Shown piece by piece: positions 34,775-45,388 of a stretch of 64,000 nucleotides of DNA (position 1 is its first letter; each line of letters starts with the position of its first letter). Origin of the DNA: SCRA01 sp035533275. GTDB lineage: Bacteria; Vulcanimicrobiota; Vulcanimicrobiia; Vulcanimicrobiales; SCRA01. The notes below the pieces were generated by a model that saw nothing but the letters and a program-made list of their open reading frames with translations, had not been told where the DNA came from and searched no databases. The stretch lies in the NCBI GenBank assembly GCA_035533275.1, contig DATLUD010000070.1:1-64000 (forward strand), read 5' to 3'. The translations under genes and the position numbers were made by a program.

Positions 34775-35605
34775 ATGGACCTGAATCCCCGGCGCCTCCT
34801 GGCCGAGCGCGGCCTCGCAGCGCGCAAGCGCTGGGGTCAGAACTTTCTCCTCGACGCCGGCGCCGCCGCGCGCATCGCGCAAGCCGCCGTCGCCGGGGAG
34901 AGCGCCCTCCCCGTCTTGGAGATCGGGCCGGGGACCGGCACGCTCACCCGAGCTCTGCTGGACGCCGGTGCCGACCTCACGGCTGTGGAGATCGACCGCG
35001 GCCTCGTGGACCTGCTGCGCGAGCGCCCGGATCTCGCCGGCGCGCGCATCGTGGAGGGCGACATCCTCGCGTACGACCTGGCCGGCTATGCGGCCCGGTC
35101 GGGACGCTGGGCCGCCTGCGGCAACCTCCCGTACTACATCACCACGCCCATCCTCTTCGCGCTGCTGGAGTGCGAGCCTCAACCGGAGCGCATCGTGGTG
35201 ATGGTCCAGCGCGAGGTCGCCGACCGGCTGACGGCGCAGCCCGGAGCTCCCGCGTACGGGAGCCTCTCCGTGGTCGTGGCCTATCGCGCGCGCGTCTCGC
35301 GCCTGCTGACGCTGAAACCCGCGGCCTTTTTCCCTCGGCCGCAGGTCGATTCCGCCGTCGTCGTCCTCGAGCGTCATGGCGAGCCGCCGGTCCATCCGAA
35401 GGACCCGGAGCGCATGCTGCGTCTGGTGCGCGCAGCGTTCGCCTACCGGCGCAAGACCCTGGCCAACGCCTTGGAGCTGGCCAATCCCGCCGTGCCCCGC
35501 GCGCGCACGGCGGCGGCTTTGGCGGCCATCGGCAAGCCTCTTGAGGCGCGCGGCGAATCGCTCTCCCTCAATGACTTCTCACGACTCTCCGACGAGCTCG
35601 CCTGA
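34775..35605 (+). CDS. ksgA: 16S rRNA adenine dimethyltransferase KsgA
   Basis: KsgA dimethylates two adenines near the 3' end of 16S rRNA, a late check on the small ribosomal subunit. The 276-residue protein shows KRWGQNFLLD, the SAM motif VLEIGPGTGTLTRAL, AVEID, and the catalytic NLPYYITTPIL. The C-terminal helical domain has VRAAFAYRRKTLANAL. It begins 21 bases after the G5/3D gene, so both probably share a transcript, and its end overlaps the next gene by 35 bases. Confidence 0.96.
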   Translation: MDLNPRRLLAERGLAARKRWGQNFLLDAGAAARIAQAAVAGESALPVLEIGPGTGTLTRALLDAGADLTAVEIDRGLVDLLRERPDLAGARIVEGDILAYDLAGYAARSGRWAACGNLPYYITTPILFALLECEPQPERIVVMVQREVADRLTAQPGAPAYGSLSVVVAYRARVSRLLTLKPAAFFPRPQVDSAVVVLERHGEPPVHPKDPERMLRLVRAAFAYRRKTLANALELANPAVPRARTAAALAAIGKPLEARGESLSLNDFSRLSDELA

Positions 35606-36287
35606 GGCCTTCGCGCCCGCGCCGTCGTTCGGGCTGCTCTTGGCCTCGCTGCTCTCCGGCTTCGCCGCCGCGATCCTCACCGGCTTCGCCATGGGCGTCC
35701 GGCTGCACCACCTTCTCGCGTGGCAGGTCAACGTGGTGCAGCTCGGCTTCTACGTGGGCCTGGGCAGCGTGCTGATCCCTTTGCTGCCGCGCGTCGCCCG
35801 CCGCTCGCTGCGATCGCTGGGTCTGGCCCCTCCGCGCCTCCGCCAGATCCTCTGGGGCATCCTCGGAGTGCCGGTGATGCTGGTGGTCACCTCAATCATC
35901 GGCGGCGTCATCACGGCCTTCTTCGGCGAGCACGAGCAGGCGGCGTTGCGCATGCTGCCGCGTTTCGACACGCCCGGACTGCTGCTGGGCTTCGCCCTCA
36001 TCGCCGCGGTCGCCGCGCCGTTCTTCGAGGAGCTCTTCTTCCGCGGCTTCATCTTCAACGCGCTCGCCGCGCGTTGGCCGTTTTGGCCCGCGGCCCTGGT
36101 CTCGGGACTGATCTTCGGTGTGGTGCACGGCGACGTGTGGGCGCTGCTCCCGCTGTGGGGCGTCGGCGTCCTCTTGGCGTATGTCTATCACCGCACGAGG
36201 AGTCTCTGGGCGTCGATGGTGGCGCACGGACTCTTCAACAGCGTCTCTCTCGTCGCCGTCTCGTTGAAGGACCACTTACACCTGTGA
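35571..36287 (+). CDS. CPBP-family intramembrane metalloprotease
   Basis: The 238-residue protein has about 7 membrane helices and the three CPBP (Abi/Rce1-like) motifs: Glu153-Glu154-x3-Arg158 (EELFFRGF), FGVVHGD with His186, and a final HGLFNS. Members cleave proteins or prenyl-type substrates in the membrane; some confer bacteriocin immunity. The substrate is unknown. ATG at 35571 overlaps ksgA by 35 bases, and the stop overlaps the next glycosyltransferase as GTGA. Confidence 0.88.
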   Translation: MTSHDSPTSSPEAFAPAPSFGLLLASLLSGFAAAILTGFAMGVRLHHLLAWQVNVVQLGFYVGLGSVLIPLLPRVARRSLRSLGLAPPRLRQILWGILGVPVMLVVTSIIGGVITAFFGEHEQAALRMLPRFDTPGLLLGFALIAAVAAPFFEELFFRGFIFNALAARWPFWPAALVSGLIFGVVHGDVWALLPLWGVGVLLAYVYHRTRSLWASMVAHGLFNSVSLVAVSLKDHLHL

Positions 36288-37294
36288 TCGTTGCCGTCGA
36301 CGCCACCAACCTCTTGCACGACGAGCGCGGCATGGGACGCTACGTCCGCGAGGTCCTCCGCCGCCTGCGCACGCAAGTGGAGATTCGCCTCGTGACCGAG
36401 CGGCGTGACGTCGAGTCGCGCCGCGCCTACGCGCACGCGCTGGGCTACTACGACGCCCCGCTCGTCTCCGCGGGCCGGACGGGAGCCGACGTGCTCTGGT
36501 ACCCGTGGAACCTCACCCATTTCCGCCCGCGCAAACCCTATGCCGTGACTATCTACGACGTGGCTCCGCTCCACTATCCCCACCGCTCGCCTTGGGTGCG
36601 TTGGCGCGAGGAGCGGCGCTTGCGCCGCTCCGCCGCGCAAGCCCGCTGCGTCATCACCGCCTCGGAATTCACGCGCGGCGAGGTCGTCGAGCGGCTGGGC
36701 GTCGAGGCGGCGCGCGTGCGCGTCGCCCCCGGCGCCGCAGCGGCGGCGTTCCAGCCCGGCGAGCCCGAGCGTCTTCCCGAGTACCTCGTCGAGCACCCGT
36801 ACGTGCTCTACGTGGGGGCGGTCGAGCCGCGCAAGAACGTCGTCACGCTGCTGGCCGCGCAGCGGCGCATCTTCGGCGAGAGCGGCGTTCCGCTGGTCTG
36901 CGTCGGCGGTGCCGTCCCCGAGGGTGCAGGGGTGATCTCGATGGGCCAGGTGAACGAGGCGCTGCTGGTCTCCCTCTACCGCGGCGCAACGGCCCTGGCG
37001 ATGCCGTCGCTCTACGAGGGATTCGGCCTCCCCCCGCTGGAGGCCATGGCTTGCGGCACGCCGGCCGTGGTGTCGCGGCGCGCCTCGCTCCCGGAGGTCT
37101 GCGGCGATGCCGCGCTCTACGTCGAGGAGCCAACGGACGTCGACGAATGGTGCCGCGCCCTGCGCCGCATCCAGAGCGACTCCGCGCTCGCCGCGGAGCT
37201 CCGTCGCCTCGGCATCGAGCGCGCGCGAGCCTTCACCTGGGAGCGCACGACGGCGGAAACGCTCGAGGCGCTGCGCGCCGCGGCAGCCGGGTAG
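36284..37294 (+). CDS. GT4 family glycosyltransferase
   Basis: The 336-residue protein begins VAVDATNLLHDERGMGRYVRE and has VTIYDVAPLHYPHRSP, ITASEFTRGEVVERLG, VLYVGAVEPRKNV and MPSLYEGFGLPPLEAMACG with the E-x7-E of retaining GT4 enzymes. The N-terminal pattern is that of mannosyltransferase-like polysaccharide enzymes. GTG at 36284 overlaps the CPBP stop. It belongs to a cluster of five glycosyltransferases likely building a surface polysaccharide. Confidence 0.88.
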   Translation: MIVAVDATNLLHDERGMGRYVREVLRRLRTQVEIRLVTERRDVESRRAYAHALGYYDAPLVSAGRTGADVLWYPWNLTHFRPRKPYAVTIYDVAPLHYPHRSPWVRWREERRLRRSAAQARCVITASEFTRGEVVERLGVEAARVRVAPGAAAAAFQPGEPERLPEYLVEHPYVLYVGAVEPRKNVVTLLAAQRRIFGESGVPLVCVGGAVPEGAGVISMGQVNEALLVSLYRGATALAMPSLYEGFGLPPLEAMACGTPAVVSRRASLPEVCGDAALYVEEPTDVDEWCRALRRIQSDSALAAELRRLGIERARAFTWERTTAETLEALRAAAAG

Positions 37295-37307
37295 AGCGCG
37301 CGCAGCG

Positions 37308-38216
37308 GTGCCCCGCATCGTCGCGCACCTGATCGTCGGGCCGCGCCCCGAGCCGTTCCTCGGCGCGCTGCTGGAGAGCATGGCGCCTGCCGTGGAGCGC
37401 CTCTTCGTCAACGACAACTCGGGACTGGGCGAGGGCAGCCCGCACGCGGGCACGCTGGCGGAGAGTCCCTTCGGGCGCGAAGGGCGCCTGCGCGTCGCGC
37501 AGACCACCTTCGAGGACTTCGCCGGCGCGCGCAACGTCTGCTTCCAACTCGACGGCGAGGCCGACGAGCGGACATGGGTCGCCTTCGTCGACGCGGATGA
37601 GGTTCACGGCGAGCGCTTCGCGCGCATCGCGGCACGTCTGGACGCGCTGCCCCGCGAGATCGCCTACGTCGACGGCTATACGTGGCACTTCTTTCAGTCG
37701 TTCGACTGGTACGCGTCGATCGAGCGCCGCATGTCGTTCTTCCGCTGGACCCCGCAGGCGCATTGGGAAGGCAAAGTCCACGAGCAGCTGGTCGGCGTAC
37801 CGGGACGGCGCTTGGCGTTGCCCTACGTTTACGCGCACTACGGACACGTCGTCCCCTTCGCATGGGCGGCGCGCAAAGGCCAGCTCTACTCCTCGCTGGG
37901 GGCTCCAGGCACGCCGCTGACCGATGACGACGCCGTGCGTGCCGACGACGAGGGCGACTATCGCGACGTCGAAGCCTTCTTCTCCGACTGGTGGCCGCGC
38001 CTGATGCGCTTTCGCGGCCGTCATCCGCAGGCGGCCCACGCCCTCATCGCGCGCATGCGCAGCGAGCGGGCCGCGCACTTCGAGCGCGTCGACGAGATCG
38101 TTCGCCGCCATCAGCCGCCGGCGATCCGGGCACGCAACCTGGTGCGCTCGCTGAACTATGCTCAGCGCTGGCGTCTGCGCGCCATCTGGGCATGGCGGCG
38201 CGGCTTTCGGTTCTAG
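37308..38216 (+). CDS. GT2-type glycosyltransferase
   Basis: The 302-residue protein resembles GT-A glycosyltransferases: VAHLIVGPRPEPFLGALLES, LFVNDNSG, FAGARNVCFQ, and VAFVDADE, the DxD-like nucleotide-sugar/metal site. WEGKVHEQLVG and YAHYGH match features of family members that add sugars to glycans or proteins. GTG at 37308 follows the preceding gene by 13 bases. Its stop overlaps tail-to-tail with the opposing gene by 4 bases. Substrate unknown. Confidence 0.75.
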   Translation: MPRIVAHLIVGPRPEPFLGALLESMAPAVERLFVNDNSGLGEGSPHAGTLAESPFGREGRLRVAQTTFEDFAGARNVCFQLDGEADERTWVAFVDADEVHGERFARIAARLDALPREIAYVDGYTWHFFQSFDWYASIERRMSFFRWTPQAHWEGKVHEQLVGVPGRRLALPYVYAHYGHVVPFAWAARKGQLYSSLGAPGTPLTDDDAVRADDEGDYRDVEAFFSDWWPRLMRFRGRHPQAAHALIARMRSERAAHFERVDEIVRRHQPPAIRARNLVRSLNYAQRWRLRAIWAWRRGFRF

Positions 38217-39250
38217 CGGGCCGCCTCTTCGAGCACGGCCAACGTCTGGGCTGCGCAGCGCTCCCAACTGAAGGAGCGCGCGCGTTCGATGCCCGCCGCG
38301 CGAAGGCGAGCGCGCAGGGCCCCGTCGCCCGCGACGCTGCGCAACGCCTCGGCCCAGCGCTCTTCGTCGTCCGCGTCGAGCAGCAGCGCCGCACCTCCGG
38401 AGATCTCCGGCAGTGCCCCCGTCGCCGCGGCGAGCACGGGCGTGCCGCAGGCCATGGCCTCGAGCATCGGCATGCCGAAGCTCTCGAAGTGCGAGGGTAT
38501 GCAAAGCGCCAGCGCTCCGCGATAGAGCTCGCTCATGCGGCCGTCGGCATCTCTCGACGCGCCGCCGCCGCGGATCGCCGGAACGCAGCGCGCCCCCTCG
38601 AACCCATCGGCGGCTCCGCCGACCACCACCAGCTCCGGACCGCGGCCGGCTTCCCATGCGCGCCGGTACGCGCGGTGGAGCAAGGCGAAGTTCTTCAGCT
38701 CCTGCATGGGATTGCCCACGAAGAGCAAGTATCCGGCGCCCCTCGCGCTTGCGCCCTTCGCCGGCGCGGGCGAGAAGATTGGAGCCACGCCGTGATAGAT
38801 CACCCGCACGCGCTCCTCGGGAACGCCCAGGCGCGCCGAGATCTCGCGCGCGCCGGCTTGCGAGACGGCGATGATCAGGCGCGCCGTGCGCGCCGTGCGC
38901 AGAAACGGCTCTTGCTCGCGCGCGCGGCGAACGGGGTCGGCGGAGGGAAACGCGAAGGGCACGGCATCGTGGACGGTGGCCACGCTGGGACGCTCGCTCT
39001 CGAAGAACGTGCCGTTCCACGGGTGCCAGACGACGTCGGCGGCGCGCGGAACGGCGCTCGCCGTGGCGAAGCGCCCGCGCTCCAGCAACGCCGCGATGCG
39101 GTGCCTGGTCACCAGGGGAACGACCGCGCGCACCATCAGCGTCGCCTCCACGTGCGGGTCCGCGAGGAACAGCCGCAGGAGCGTCCGCACGTAGCGGCCG
39201 ATGCCTTGGCAATCGGTCAGGACATTCTGGGCGTCGACGGCGAGCCTCAT
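38213..39250 (-). CDS. GT4 family glycosyltransferase
   Basis: The 345-residue protein starts MRLAVDAQNVLTDCQGIGRYVR, close in pattern to the gene at 36284, with ATVHDAVPFAFP, IAVSQAGAREISARLG, LLFVGNPMQELKN and IPSHFESFGMPMLEAMACG containing the E-x7-E. The two may be paralogues acting on successive steps, now on opposite strands. It lies 16 bases after the lipoprotein gene on the minus strand. Confidence 0.87.
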   Translation of the reverse strand: MRLAVDAQNVLTDCQGIGRYVRTLLRLFLADPHVEATLMVRAVVPLVTRHRIAALLERGRFATASAVPRAADVVWHPWNGTFFESERPSVATVHDAVPFAFPSADPVRRAREQEPFLRTARTARLIIAVSQAGAREISARLGVPEERVRVIYHGVAPIFSPAPAKGASARGAGYLLFVGNPMQELKNFALLHRAYRRAWEAGRGPELVVVGGAADGFEGARCVPAIRGGGASRDADGRMSELYRGALALCIPSHFESFGMPMLEAMACGTPVLAAATGALPEISGGAALLLDADDEERWAEALRSVAGDGALRARLRAAGIERARSFSWERCAAQTLAVLEEAAR

Positions 39251-39266
39251 CGACGGAGGGGCCGGG

Positions 39267-39635
39267 CTACTTCTTCAGCGAGAACGAGAGGCGCCCGTTC
39301 GCCGGCGACTCCGCGGTGGCCACCACCTTCCCCCGCGCCGTGACCTGGACCCGCACGGCTCCCTTCGCGTGCCGCGCGCGCACCTCGCCCACGAGCTCCG
39401 AGAGATCATCGCCGCGCGAGAGCGCGTCCGTCTCGCTCCATCCCGGCGGCGCCGTCGCCGTCGCGACCACGAGCTTACCCTCCGCATGCGTGGAGGCCAG
39501 GGTCAAGCCGCCCGCGGCGCCCGCGGCTGCGGGAGACGCCGCGGCGTTCGGCGGCGCGCTCGAGGTCCCATGTGACGCACCGCACCCGGCGAGCAGCAGA
39601 ACGGCGGCGGCGAGGCTACGAACGATGACTCTCAC
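39267..39635 (-). CDS. Small lipoprotein of unknown function
   Basis: The 122-residue protein has a lipoprotein signal: SLAAAVLLLAGC with the lipobox Leu-Ala-Gly-Cys, the Cys near residue 18. A low-complexity Ala/Ser/Pro stretch (about 20-42) leads to a soluble domain with GKLVVATATAPPGW and GAVRVQVTARGKVVATAES. No family was recognised. It overlaps the preceding glycosyltransferase by 20 bases and probably sits at the cell envelope. Confidence 0.7.
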   Translation of the reverse strand: MRVIVRSLAAAVLLLAGCGASHGTSSAPPNAAASPAAAGAAGGLTLASTHAEGKLVVATATAPPGWSETDALSRGDDLSELVGEVRARHAKGAVRVQVTARGKVVATAESPANGRLSFSLKK

Positions 39636-40707
39636 GAACTTCCTCGACGATCTCCTTCAGGCGGTGGACAAAGCGCTGCGGCGAGAACCGCTCGGCATGA
39701 GCTCGCAGTTGCGACGGCGCGTACCGGCGAGGATCGAACGATCGCAACGCCGCTGCGAGCGACTCGGGCGTCTCCTCCCGGAAGAACTCCCCCGTCATCC
39801 CGGGCACCACGGTCTCCAGAGCCCCTCCGGCGCCGAAGGCGATGGTCGGACGCCCCGAGGCTGCCGCCTCGAGGGGCACCAGACCGTAGTCCTCCGTTCC
39901 GGGGAGGAGCACCACGCGGGCGTTTCCCAGCAGCGCGCGCAGCGCGTCGTCCTCCACGTAGCCGAGCATCGTCGTCGTCGTTCCCTTCGCAGCCTCCCGT
40001 AATCTCTCTTCGGCCGGACCGGTCCCCGCCACCAGCAGGGGCACCCCCGCCAGGCGGCAGGCCTCGACGGCGAGATCGACCCGTTTGTAGGGGAGCAGGC
40101 GTGAGACGACCAGCGCGTAGTCGCCCGCGCCGGGGCCGACCTCGAAGCGATCGACGTCCACGGGAGCCGGCAGCACGTAGGCGTCGCGGCCGTACCAGTG
40201 GCGGATCCGCTCGGCGGCGTTGCGCGAGTTGGTGACGAAGGCGCTGGGCCGAGTCGCCGCCTCCAAGTCCCAACGCACCAGCCGCCGCACGACGGGCCGC
40301 GCCAACGGCTCCAGGGAGCCGGCGATCTCCCCGACGTAGCGTTCGTAGTCGAAGACGAAGCGCGAGACCGTGTGGCAGTAGCAGACGTGCACGGCGCCGG
40401 GACGGACGCTGACGCCCTTGGCCCATGCCGTGGTGGAGCTGATGATGGTGTCGTACGCGGAGAGGTCGAAGCGCTCGAACGCCCCGGGGTAGAGCGGCGC
40501 CAGCGCTCGGAAGAAGCGGCCGTGGCCGGGAACGCGCTGGAGATACGAGGTGCGCACCCGGCGCGGATCGATCAGGTCGCCGAGCCGCTTCGGGTCGAAG
40601 ATCGAGGTGAAGATCGGCGCCTCCGGCCACGCGGCGGCCACGTGCGCGAAGACGCGTTCCGCGCCCCCGCGCTGGTTGAGGTAGTCATGGACGAGCGCGG
40701 TGGTTAC
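39616..40707 (-). CDS. GT4 family glycosyltransferase with no canonical start codon
   Basis: The 363-residue protein has the GT4 opening ALVHDYLNQRGGAERVF, YCHTVSRFVFDYERYVG, FVTNSRNAAERIRHWYG, ALVVSRLLPYKRVDLAVEA, VAGTGPAEERL and LLPGTEDYGLVPLEAAASG. At the expected start the sequence is GTA (40707), not GTG: the usual GTGA overlap with the upstream stop reads GTAA. The nearest canonical in-frame starts are far upstream inside the M16 gene, or downstream past the conserved motif. The sequence might contain an error or a non-standard start. Confidence 0.82.
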   Translation of the reverse strand, partial: VTTALVHDYLNQRGGAERVFAHVAAAWPEAPIFTSIFDPKRLGDLIDPRRVRTSYLQRVPGHGRFFRALAPLYPGAFERFDLSAYDTIISSTTAWAKGVSVRPGAVHVCYCHTVSRFVFDYERYVGEIAGSLEPLARPVVRRLVRWDLEAATRPSAFVTNSRNAAERIRHWYGRDAYVLPAPVDVDRFEVGPGAGDYALVVSRLLPYKRVDLAVEACRLAGVPLLVAGTGPAEERLREAAKGTTTTMLGYVEDDALRALLGNARVVLLPGTEDYGLVPLEAAASGRPTIAFGAGGALETVVPGMTGEFFREETPESLAAALRSFDPRRYAPSQLRAHAERFSPQRFVHRLKEIVEEVRESHRS

Positions 40708-41996
40708 GAGCGCCCCTCCCGCGGCAAGACGATCGACGTGACGTAGTGCGAGAAGTAGCGCTTGGCGGCGGCTCGCAGCCGCACGGGGCTGACCGCGGCG
40801 ATGGCCGTGAGGACCTTCGAGGAGTAGTCGTCGCCGGCGCCCTCGCGGGCGAAGTTCCCAGCCAGCCACGACCGGTCCGAGAGGGCCGCCTGCTGCATCA
40901 GGAAATCTCCGGTGGCCTGGGCCTTTGCCAGCGAGAGGTCCGCCTCCGAGAGCGGCGACGCGGTGAGCGTCTGCACCACGGTGGCCACGGTGCGCACGGC
41001 GAGCGTCGGATCTCCGCCGGCGCCGTTGGCGTAGATGACCACGGCGGACGGCACCGTGTCGAAGAGATAGATGCTTCCCACCGGACGCTCGCCCTCGCTG
41101 GGCGTGGCGACCAGCGGCGGCGCCAAGCCGCGCCCGACCGCCTGGCCGATCAAGGACTCGAGCACCAGGGCCGCGGCAAAGTCAGGGGCGCCGGGCGAGG
41201 GCGCATCGTATCCCAGGACCACCCACGGAGCCGGGACGTCGCGGTGCGTGATCAGCTCGCGCGAGCGCGCCTTGACGGGAAGCTGGCGCGAGACCACCAC
41301 CGGAGAGGGACGGCGATCGGGCAACTCTCGCGTGATCGCCTGCTCGCCTTCGCGCAGGCCCGGCGACGGGTTGCCCACGCCGACGATGATCGCCCCCCGC
41401 GCCACGTAATTGGCACGGAAGAAATCGGCGGCGTCGAGCGGCGTGATCTGCGCGAGCGTCGCCGCGTTCCCCCAGGTCGAGAGCCGTGCGTTGGTCCTGG
41501 CGAGGTAGACACTGCGGAACATGGCGACGCCGACGGTCAACCCGTCGCCGTTGTTCTGGGCGGCGCGATCGGCGGCGTGGGCGGCCGCGGACGAGATCGA
41601 GGCGCGATCGAACGCGGGTTGCGCCAGCGCGCTTGCGAAGAGCGAGGCGACCTCCGCGAAGTGCGAAGGCGTGGCCTCGAGATAGAAGTGCGTCTCCTGG
41701 CCGTCGACGGCATACGTCACCGAGCCGCCGGCCTGCGCGATGGCGTCGGCCAGCGGCACGCCGTGCACCGGCGTCCGCACGAGCGCTTGGGCGACGACCG
41801 CCGCAAGGCCGGATCGGTCGCGCGGCTGGCGGTCGAGTCCGGCGGGCACGAACAGCTGCATCCCCGTGACCGGCGCGTTGGAGGAGCTCACGTCGATGAC
41901 GCCGACCCCGGCCGGCGCCGGCGACTGTGCCCATGCGGGAGCGGCCAGCGCCAAGCTCGCCAGGCACCCGGCGACGATCCTCGCGAACCGCTTCAC
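40704..41996 (-). CDS. M16-family (pitrilysin-like) periplasmic protein, no zinc motif
   Basis: The 430-residue protein has a signal peptide (ending PAWAQ, about 24) and the M16 peptidase fold: MQLFVPAGLDRQPRDRSGLAAVVAQAL at the N-terminus, then a second half with YDAPSPGAPDFAAALVLE and AKAQATGDF. The HxxEH zinc site expected after GLA is replaced (AAVVAQAL), so it cannot be an active peptidase alone. Such subunits usually pair with an active partner. GTG at 41996 overlaps the stop of the neighbouring M16 gene as GTGA. Confidence 0.83.
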   Translation of the reverse strand: MKRFARIVAGCLASLALAAPAWAQSPAPAGVGVIDVSSSNAPVTGMQLFVPAGLDRQPRDRSGLAAVVAQALVRTPVHGVPLADAIAQAGGSVTYAVDGQETHFYLEATPSHFAEVASLFASALAQPAFDRASISSAAAHAADRAAQNNGDGLTVGVAMFRSVYLARTNARLSTWGNAATLAQITPLDAADFFRANYVARGAIIVGVGNPSPGLREGEQAITRELPDRRPSPVVVSRQLPVKARSRELITHRDVPAPWVVLGYDAPSPGAPDFAAALVLESLIGQAVGRGLAPPLVATPSEGERPVGSIYLFDTVPSAVVIYANGAGGDPTLAVRTVATVVQTLTASPLSEADLSLAKAQATGDFLMQQAALSDRSWLAGNFAREGAGDDYSSKVLTAIAAVSPVRLRAAAKRYFSHYVTSIVLPREGRS

Positions 41997-43315
41997 TTCG
42001 CTTTCTCCTCTTGCTGCGGCGCCGATCCCGGCGCCTTGGGCGGCGCGGGCGGCATGGGTACCAATGTCGTGACGGCGGGAGTGGCCGCGAAGTATCGGCG
42101 CGCCATTTCGGCGACGTACGCGGGCGTGAGGCCGCGCGCGAGCGTCATGTACTCGCCTTGCTCGCCGCCCGCGAACGGCGCGTACGACGGCGCCCCTTCG
42201 ACGGCGTACCAGCCGAGATTGTCGGCCTGCGCCTGCACGGTCTGCAAGTCGTGCAGCAGATGGTAGACGTACTGGCGCTGTGCGATCTCGAACGCCTTGG
42301 GATCGAGCGGCTGCTCCGCCGTCCGCAGCGTGCTCTCGACCGCGTTTCGCACGGCGTCGGAGGCGTCGCCCGTCACCTCGACGAGCAAGATGCCGGGATC
42401 GTTGAGCGTGATGAACTGTCCGCCTACCGACGCCGACGGCGAGACGCCTGCCACCGCGCGGACGAGGGTGCCGGTCTTGCGCGCGAGCAGATAGTCGGAG
42501 AGGAAATCCATCGCCGTCGCCGCGCGGCGGTCGGCGATCGGCGGTCCGGCGTAGGCGAGCCCCAGCGCGGGTCCGGCGATCGAGTCGCCATGGATCCGGG
42601 CCGGCGAAGAGGTCGGCGTCGAAACGGCCGGCGGCTCGGCAGGCTCGCCCTTGGCCGACCCGCCCAGCGCCTCGAGCACCGGGGCCGCGTCGTGCACGCC
42701 GACGACGACGGCGACCGCGTTCTCCGCGCGAAACGCGCGCTTGGCGAACGCCACGACGTCCCCGTAGTCGAGCGCGCCCAACTGCGCCACGGTCGGCAGG
42801 GAGGCGAAGCGATCCGGCCCGCCGGAGAAGAGCGAGCCGAAGAGGCGCGCGCGCAGCTGGGCGTCGGGATCGGCTTGCGCCTCGGCGGCCTCGACCGCCA
42901 CCGACGCGCGCGCATGCTTGAAGCCGTCCTCCGTCAACGCGGGGCGCGTGTAGTCCTCGAAGGCGGCCCGGGCGATCTCGACGGCCGACGACGCGGGAAC
43001 CAGCGCCGAGACCTGCACGGAATCGGAGAACGTGGCGATGGCCAACCGCCCCCCGCGATCCTGCACGAGCGCGGCGAGCGGCTCGCCGTGACCCTGCGAC
43101 GCCGCCACGGACTCGGCGGCGAGCTGGGCGAGGCCCACCAGCGGGCCGGCGAAGCCAGACGAAGGCGCACGGAACCACAACTCGACCGCGGCGAGAGGCG
43201 GACCGTCGCCGGTCTCCACGATGGCTCTTGCCGGATGCAGCGTGGCGGCACCGGCGCCGAGCGGGACAGCGACGAACGCCAACGCGAGAAAGGCGGCGGC
43301 GAGACGATGGGTCAT
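41993..43315 (-). CDS. M16-family (pitrilysin-like) periplasmic protein, no zinc motif
   Basis: The 440-residue protein has a signal peptide (LAAAFLALAFVAVPLGAGAA) and an M16 fold: VELWFRAPSSGFAGPLVGLAQLAAESVA, LSDYLLARKTGTLVRAVAG, and a C-terminal half with FEIAQRQYVYHLLHDLQT. The region where HxxEH should lie reads AQLAAES, so the zinc site is missing. ATG at 43315 has a good SD (GGAGAA). It is coupled to a second M16-like gene that also lacks the motif, which is odd: normally one of the pair is active. Confidence 0.83.
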   Translation of the reverse strand: MTHRLAAAFLALAFVAVPLGAGAATLHPARAIVETGDGPPLAAVELWFRAPSSGFAGPLVGLAQLAAESVAASQGHGEPLAALVQDRGGRLAIATFSDSVQVSALVPASSAVEIARAAFEDYTRPALTEDGFKHARASVAVEAAEAQADPDAQLRARLFGSLFSGGPDRFASLPTVAQLGALDYGDVVAFAKRAFRAENAVAVVVGVHDAAPVLEALGGSAKGEPAEPPAVSTPTSSPARIHGDSIAGPALGLAYAGPPIADRRAATAMDFLSDYLLARKTGTLVRAVAGVSPSASVGGQFITLNDPGILLVEVTGDASDAVRNAVESTLRTAEQPLDPKAFEIAQRQYVYHLLHDLQTVQAQADNLGWYAVEGAPSYAPFAGGEQGEYMTLARGLTPAYVAEMARRYFAATPAVTTLVPMPPAPPKAPGSAPQQEEKAK

Positions 43316-43336
43316 AGCGTTCTCCAGAACATGCGC

Positions 43337-43359
43337 GGGGCGACCTCTTCGGTCGCCCC
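43337..43359 (-). terminator. Hairpin between ftsH and the M16 genes
   Basis: GGGGCGACC-TCTTC-GGTCGCCCC is a perfect 9-bp stem with a 5-base loop, 11 bases after the ftsH stop. No T-run follows, so it could be a Rho-dependent or partial terminator, or an mRNA-stabilising hairpin between ftsH and the downstream M16 pair. Confidence 0.55.
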
Positions 43360-43370
43360 ACGCTGGCGAG

Positions 43371-45296
<1,926 letters not shown>

Positions 45297-45388
45297 CCAT
45301 TGGCGGGTCGGCCGATGGACGGCCGGAGCCCGTTCCTTTCTGAGGGTATCTTCAGGCGACCGTCGCGCCTGCGGGGGACGCTAGCTTC

